Source: Rhizopus arrhizus (lineage: Eukaryota; Mucoromycota; Mucoromycetes; Mucorales; Rhizopodaceae). Taken from it: DNA of 64,000 nucleotides. Location: NCBI GenBank assembly GCA_024220505.1, contig JAKZZE010000032.1, forward strand, positions 131,501 to 195,500, read 5' to 3'. The notes under the pieces were generated by a model. It saw nothing but the letters and a program-made list of their open reading frames with translations, was not told the origin of the DNA and searched no databases. Positions 57,622 through 64,000 of the stretch are shown piece after piece. The stretch's first letter is position 1; every line of letters starts with the position of its first letter. Position numbers and translations under genes: made by a program.

Positions 57622-58638
57622 CGAAAGAGGAGGCAAAAGAGAAACGACAAGGTGAAGGGAGAGAAACAAAAAGAAGGAAAAAGAAATTTCCTCTCTCTTT
57701 TTCGATCAAACGTTTGAATGGCCGAAGATGAAAGGGGAATCGAGTGGAAAAAGGGAATATGATTTCTTGTTTCTATTTTCTCTAAATATCCGATAGTTAC
57801 ACCTTCCAGTAAAATACACTCAATTACGCACAAACAATCCTTGTCCTCGTATGTTGTCATACGATGAAACATTATTTGTAAGCGATCATTTGGTATCACT
57901 TCATAGCACTTTTTTTTTTTTTTCCTGTCATTTATGAGTATCACCTTCCTTATTTTTAGTTCATGTCCGATATCTGTGATTTATGTTTCACGCGCGAGCA
58001 AAGTCAACTGGACATCCATGACGCTATTCTATGGCTCGCGTGGAAAACGGTGGCGGATCGCCAATGTGTGCTTCGTACTTTATAATTCAACTCACGCTCT
58101 TTGAAGAACAACGGATGTTTCAGACAAAAGAGTTGAAGGTGACACAAACTCAACAATAAAGGGTCCCCGTTTTTTACCATCGTTTCAATGCTTGCTTCCA
58201 TTTATTAGCAACATGCACCGCTTGGATGCCTCTTTTCTTCTTTCAGCCCCTCTCGCCTTCTTTTCACTCACCATGAACTTCTTTGATTGCACAAAGGTAG
58301 GTAAACGAAGTATCAGTAGAGCATAATCCAATGACACTAGCTATCTTTGAAAGCTCAATGGAACCCTATCTCTCTTTCTCTTAAGAACCTTCATCGTGTC
58401 TTGTTTTCTAGGCTTTAACAGAGAGAAAAAAAAAGGGGGGTAAAGACAGTACTGGTGCATCAATGATAACATCAACGTTCAGTAAGGCTAGACATTTTTG
58501 GTTAGCTTAGTAGAGTAGGTTTCAAAAAAAAAAAGGGACATTTTTAAATCAAATTTACAAGTAAAATAATGTTGCAAGCGTTTGTTATGACTCATCAATA
58601 GTAGTTTTAATTGACTATAAAAATGTTTATTCAATAGA
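57622..58638. other. Intergenic; possible small gene
   Basis: 1.0 kb between two genes on the minus strand. Apart from the small frame at 57963 nothing coding is visible. A T15 run lies near 57909-57923. Confidence 0.45.
57963..58085 (+). CDS. Possible 40-residue small protein or gene fragment
   Basis: ATG frame MSDICDLCFTREQSQLD with a CxxC motif, ending in a stop at 58083-58085. Two bases out of frame, coding-like sequence continues for about 25 codons (LFEEQRMFQTKELK) to a stop near 58158, as if a frameshift or a missed splice broke a longer small gene. A T-rich leader like those of real genes lies upstream. No family recognised. Confidence 0.22.
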   Translation: MSDICDLCFTREQSQLDIHDAILWLAWKTVADRQCVLRTL

Positions 58639-61600
58639 TTATGCCAAGGGTGGATAGACTTCTTTTACAACAGCACCTTCTTGACTCAAAATCAACAAAC
58701 TTAATTTATCAATCTTTTGATCGATCAAACGTTTCAAGTCATTATCGTACACGCCAGCCAACGCATTGCCTTCTGTGACGCTCACGTAGTCAAAGACACC
58801 GTTCAGTCCAGTATAACCATCCTTCCAGAACTCGACCTTCTTTCCTTGCTTCAAGCGTGCATAGACCTTGACATAAGCGCCTACCACCGGACGCTTTGTC
58901 TTTTCGGCCAAGACTCTGACCACACCAAACGATTCAGCCACATGAACACGGAGACTGTTGGCGTAATAAGCGCACGATCTTTCCAGAGGGCGAGAGGGCA
59001 GGATCGCATGGGGGGTCAGTGAGGTTGCGGCGACCTCGATCAGCATGTGTTTGTGATGACCTTGGAAGGGAATCCTTGTGGTCCGTATCGACTGAACTTG
59101 TCCCAGACCGATCATGTCAAAGTCCTCGGCATCCGCTTCGTTTTCTCGTACAGGCTCATCATCCAAATCGACCGTCTCGACCCACGAAGGCTTGAACAGC
59201 TTGAAGGTGTCATGATGGACCGTGTTGTTCATGAAGGGGTTCAAAGAAAACATGACTTCGATATTCATCTCATAATAGCAAATCTGGATCGATCGGACGT
59301 TGGCATGCTCAAGGACCAATGCATGACTGGCTGGGTCCACAGTGAACTCGAGCAGGGCCTGGGACTGAATCGAACGCGCCGAGCTCGGACCCGAGGTCCC
59401 TCTCTCGAGCTCTTCAACGAATTCACGCAGTTCGTCAAACTTCTTGCGCCACTCTTGTAGACTGAGCGATTCATACTTTTTCAAAATGGCCTTGATCGGG
59501 GCCAGATCGAGTTGAGCCCACTGGTCTTGATCCGTGATACGCACACGTGTCTTTAGATAAGCATTGAGATAGTCTATTTGAATAGAGTGATTCTCTTCAG
59601 CCTCATCCAGATGGATGTGCGAGAATACCTCTTGGGCTTCTCCTAGACGGTTTTGCAAGATCAAATATTGAGTTTGTATCACTCTGTCTGATACCGAGGG
59701 CGCCGTTGGCCGTTGACAGAGATAGCTCAAGAACGCGTCGTATTTCGTGTAAAACTGCTGGTTCAGGATCTCTTTCTTTTCTGGTTGAAGTGGATGAGCG
59801 CGAGCGTTCACCATCGGAAAGTAGTCATACACATCGGTAGGCTCCTGTGTCGATACCAGAGGCGACTTGAAGTATCCTCTCACTCTGTCCAGTAGCACTT
59901 GATGATTGAACTGAAGCAAGTCCTTGATAATATCGGTAAATTGATGATAAATACCATATTTCCAGAGCGCTTCAGAAAAGAAGCATCGTTGACGCGACAA
60001 GAGATCAAATACTTGGCGAGCAAAGTTTGAATCGATCATTCTCCAGTAGATCAAGCTGAAATCCAGCTTGTCAAGTCGTCTGTAGGTTGACAGGAAGGAC
60101 AGGACCTCTGAGTTTGAGCCATGGGAGGCTGTCGAGGGCCAGTAAAGCGCAGTGACCGTTCCTTCTTCTTTGATCTGACTTCGATCAACGACAGAAAGAG
60201 ATGCTGCGGCTGTCTTTGTCAACTGTCTCTTGCCTTGCTTTTCTACAGAGGCCGTGGTTGGTACGGTCGAGAAATGTCCAGCTTGAGGAAAGTAGAATGT
60301 GCCGGTGACTTCTCGCCAGGTTGAGTAAGGTTCGATGAGGATGGACTTGGAAAGGCGGTAAGAGGTGTGTCCTATAGGGATTGCACCTGTAGGTATTTGG
60401 TAGGTCACCTCACAACGGACAGTGGCAGAAGAAAGATTGCTGACCACCAGCTGACATCCATAATTGGTTTGGGGTTCAAGAGAAGTGGTCGAAGGATCAA
60501 TCTTGATACATTCATCAGATGTCACGCTTACAGAACCATCATCAACAAAGAGTTCTTGACAAATCACGAGTGATTCCAAAGATGCTTCACTGCCTGTCAC
60601 CTTGTTCAACTGACGGTGGAATACGATAACAGGAGAACTGACGCCTGTCTTTATCGTTATTTGTTTGTTCATCTCGTTGTATTCCTTTGTCCACTCGTTA
60701 GTAAAAGGTAAATCCATCAAGCACATGACCCACAACATATCCGTAACATGGTCCAGATGGTATATAAAGTTGGGCGATAAGAAGACGTCCTTGCATTCGA
60801 GATAGTCCACCCAGAATTGACTGACCTTGAGACTGTCTTCTTTACGATAGTACTCGGTTTCTACCCATTCAGTGGATGGCTTTATAAACTCATACTTGGC
60901 TTTCTTTTGCTTTTGTTCTTCAATGGCTCTTTCGCGCAATTTTTCTCTTGCTGCTTCTATCTCCGGATCCTCTTCTTGAGCTGTTGGAGGACTAAGCTGT
61001 TGTTGATGTAGTCGCTGTTGTTGCTGTTGTTGCTGTTGTTGCTGCTGTTGTTGCAGTGGTTGCAGCGATTGTGGTGGCGGTAGATCCCGCTCCATCATCC
61101 TGAAATTGCTCATAACTTCATGAGCAGCAGTCACACTCTCTTGAACTGGAACATACTGTGGTGTTGTTGGCATCATGAATCCCATATCCTCGTCTTCGTC
61201 TTTAAATGAAATACCCGCAAAGATAGCGTCAAAGATGTCATCAGATTCTCTTTCAGATTGCTGGTCCTCACCCATGGAATCTTTAAACTTATTTAGTACA
61301 GCGTCCAAGAACTCTTGAGATTGAGTCTTTGCGAGTAATGCCTTTTCAGCTATATTCAACTGTTCAAAAGCGTAGATGTCTTGACTGTACATGGAGAGGT
61401 CCCCTTCAAGCAAATACAAGTCCATAAAGGACTTTCTGATCTTACTCTGATAGATAAAATGAGTTGAAAAGATTAAAGAGTGTATATATCATTTCATTAC
61501 CTTAATGGCCGGTTGCACAGCTTTCTCAAAAAAGACAGGGTCCTTTCGCTTTATCCAAAGGTTGAGTTCATGACATGCCATCTCAGAATAAATTTTGACC

Positions 61601-64000
61601 TTCTCTTTTTCATCTATACTAGACCATCGTTTCAAGAATTCAAAATCACTCGAGAACTCTGCACCAGCAGAAGAAATGAGCGAAATGGTCGTAAACAGCT
61701 TCTCGACTGTATCGATGACCTCATGCTCTCTTGCATCCAACTCGATGGAGCCGTTAGGAAGAATGCTATGCACAGCCTTGGAGCGTACAAGCTCTTGGTT
61801 TTCATGTTGTCGAAGATCGTGATAGACAAGAGGCGTATCCGGATTCATAAGGATTTCCTTGTAAACCATTTGCTCACCAGAGATTACAGCGCATTCTAAA
61901 AGAGTGCCTTGGTGGCCGAGAAGTTTGCGGTCAACAACGATTGTGCCAGAGATGGAGTCTACAGGAACGACAAGGATACGAGAGACGTGGTTCAAGAATC
62001 CAAAGTTAGGTTCAATCGATTCGTCCCAATTAGAGCGTGCGCCCACCGCCATTCTTTTGTATTGATCTGCAGGAGCACTTCCAAATGCGCTATATCCCAT
62101 CGCTCTGCTGTTTGGTACAGCTGACTCTGTCTTCAAATTTCGGAATTCTGATACCGTTAAAGAGACTCTCTTTTAAAAAAAATTAATACACAAAGCTACA
62201 CTCAAGTGGACTTTTGTTACCTTGGGATGAATGAGTAGAGAAGGATGCGTTAGATTGCTACCAGCCCACTTTTCACTTCTTGCTCTGTTCATGATATATT
62301 GATATTCTTCTCCGATTTTTTTATCTTGTAAGAAAATAGATCTTGTGTTGGTCAACATGTTTTCTTGAGGCTCTGGTACAGAGAGATGGCGGCTATCAAA
62401 GATTCTTGTAAACAAAGATCGATGAAGGGTAGGCACAAAGGCATTTGCAGTGACAACAGCTAATGTTTTTGAAGACCAGTTTTTCAAATTAATCACTACT
62501 TTGTCTTCATCACAGTGAGTAGAGGCTATTTGAAGAGGATCTTGAACAACAGCGCCATTTTGTTGAATACACTGGTCTTGTCCAATTACCCAATTAGTCC
62601 ACAGTTTATCCATTGGCTTGTTCATGCTTTCGACGACTGTACATTTGATAAAGTATTGGCTATGAGAGCCCAGGAAAATCTTGTATTCACCTTTAGATAG
62701 ACCAGAAATAGTAACGAGGCCATTTTCTTTTTGTATACTTTCAGAAACATTTTCCGACAAGACACTATTTGATGTTATTTAAAACAAGATACATTGCGGT
62801 TTAGTTCAATTACTTACTTTTCGTAACCCATCCTGTAAATAGAACAGATGTCATTAGCAACCTTGAATGGTTTGTTTGCTTCAACGCAAATGAAAGAAGG
62901 GAGGAGAGGTGTAGAATATTCTGGAGCTATATTCCAAGTTTGTCCCTTGTACCCTACAGAAATGATATTGGGAAGCTGTCCTAACTCAATGATACCTTCA
63001 TCATTGGATTGTAAGCTAGTCCTGATCTCAGATGATACATAGGCATGCTCGAACACCAACCAAATTTCCTTTCCTGGCTTGGGCTCACCATTTTGACCGA
63101 GAATATGGATAAAATATTGACCATCGATACCTCTTTTAAGGCAAACATTAGTAGGTTGGCCGTCATGGATGATGTATCTATTGCAGTGGGAGGCAGACAC
63201 TGTTTCAATAGAGCCGTTCAAAGCCTTCACCCTAGCTTCCAGTTTAAATTCCAACGTTTCGACTACAAAAAGGAGAAAAGGGAGTGTCACTTTAGCGTAC
63301 ACAAATCAAAAATTCTACTTTTTTTTCCCCTTACGCAATTCAGGTACAATAAAATCAAATAAAATTGGCTCATTGACCAAAGGTACAGCTGTTGTCGTAG
63401 TTGCGGTTATATCATGCGTATTAGTACATTCTACTTTTAATGTTGCACTTTCAATTGCAGAAAAAGGTTGACCATTCAAAGTGAGCTTGGGGAGCACGAC
63501 CACCTAAGAAAAATACAAGCTAATTAGTCTTTGTTAGCTATCCTTACTCTGAGTCAAACTTACCGTTGCTTTCTTGTTGAAGCTGATCATTTCGTGATTT
63601 ACATGAAATGTAGCTTCAAGTTGATAAAGTTCGACTTCTTGAGTAAAGGTAACAGGTTCGCAAAAACCATCTTTTGAAGACACAAGCAACATCTGACTCG
63701 ATTTAGGTGTGCTTCCAGATGGCAAGTAAGGAATCAAAATATTATTTGATTCATCTGCCTGTTACATAAAAGAATAAGAGTCTGTAACCATTTTTTCTTT
63801 TTGTTTACTTTTGATTTATACCTCGTAGTATTGATTTTCATACAAGACCTTGGATGCCTCAACTGGATTGCCTTCTTCATCTATGATTTTGACAAGGTGA
63901 CCAGCAATCGTTTTTTGAGTAATATGTCTCAAATAACCCTAATTATATTACTACCTTAGTATCATCTTTTTTTTAGTCCTATTTGTTTTTCTATACCTTT
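58639..64000 (-). CDS. Very large multidomain protein of unknown function (5' end beyond window)
   Basis: At least 1,600 residues are encoded here; the gene continues past the right edge. Exons resolved: 61446-58639 (936 codons), 62169-61501, about 62767-62221, about 63263-62818, then about 63505-63334 and 63768-63564 further upstream; introns are 48-65 nt. The N-terminal part seen is a chain of beta-sandwich-like segments (VECTNTHDITATTTTAVPL, LEFKLEARVKALNGS), reminiscent of macroglobulin-type repeats. Then comes a helical region (HEVIDTVEKLFTTISLIS), a poly-Gln run of 13 or more (61008-61055), more helices, and a C-terminal beta domain with RPVVGAYVKVYARLKQG and FWKDGYTGLNGVFDYVSV, a pattern seen in carboxypeptidase-regulatory/MG-like folds. 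No membrane helix or active site seen. The name and role are unknown to me. Confidence 0.78.

Overview
The window is eukaryotic, from a fungus, and most likely an early-diverging one (Mucoromycota, probably Mucorales). The evidence is short GT-AG introns (about 45-70 nt) in almost every gene, AT-rich intergenic DNA full of long A/T homopolymers, pyrimidine-rich leaders before start codons, and a gene set that includes the fungal sterol enzyme ERG4, a chitin synthase, BEM1, EXO84 and GPI-remodelling PER1. The species cannot be named from the sequence alone. No bacterial-style operons, CRISPR arrays, rRNA or convincing tRNA genes were seen.

Layout. 0-12.7 kb: 5' part of the proteasome activator BLM10 (runs off the left edge), a 2.2 kb gene-poor stretch, CDC42, a PP2A-type phosphatase, an ER PDI-like protein, mitochondrial pyruvate carrier MPC1, a chitin synthase and gamma-SNAP. 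13-20.3 kb: a CSL transcription factor, a free-standing retrotransposon-type Gag gene, exocyst subunit EXO84 and an alpha/beta hydrolase. 21.7-30.3 kb: ERG4, a small secreted protein, an MFSD1-like transporter and prohibitin-2, separated by three gene-poor stretches of 1.4-2.4 kb. 30.6-40.4 kb: a PHO80-type cyclin, the polyadenylation factor YTH1/CPSF30, an FAD oxidoreductase, PER1, an EF-hand MscS channel and BEM1. 42.7-52.7 kb: a single-pass membrane protein of unknown function, GPD1, an ethanolamine/choline phosphotransferase, RPN3, a one-finger C2H2 protein and two unrecognised proteins, packed tightly and often tail to tail. 52.7-55 kb is simple-sequence DNA. 55-64 kb: an MHYT-domain membrane protein and a very large unrecognised protein that runs off the right edge.

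Together the genes cover polarised growth and the cell surface (CDC42, BEM1, EXO84, chitin synthase, gamma-SNAP, PER1, ERG4, phospholipid synthesis), mitochondria (MPC1, PHB2), the proteasome (BLM10, RPN3) and transcription/RNA processing (CSL, YTH1). Co-location is probably incidental, but the CDC42-BEM1-exocyst axis is well represented.

The most unusual items are an intact, stand-alone Gag gene squeezed between two housekeeping genes (a candidate domesticated capsid gene), a 4-nt microexon in MPC1, a GC-AG intron in the chitin synthase, an apparent frameshift in BEM1, a PDI with one half-lost active site, and several large proteins I do not recognise. Exon boundaries were worked out by hand from splice signals, reading frame and family conservation; where they were not resolved this is stated.
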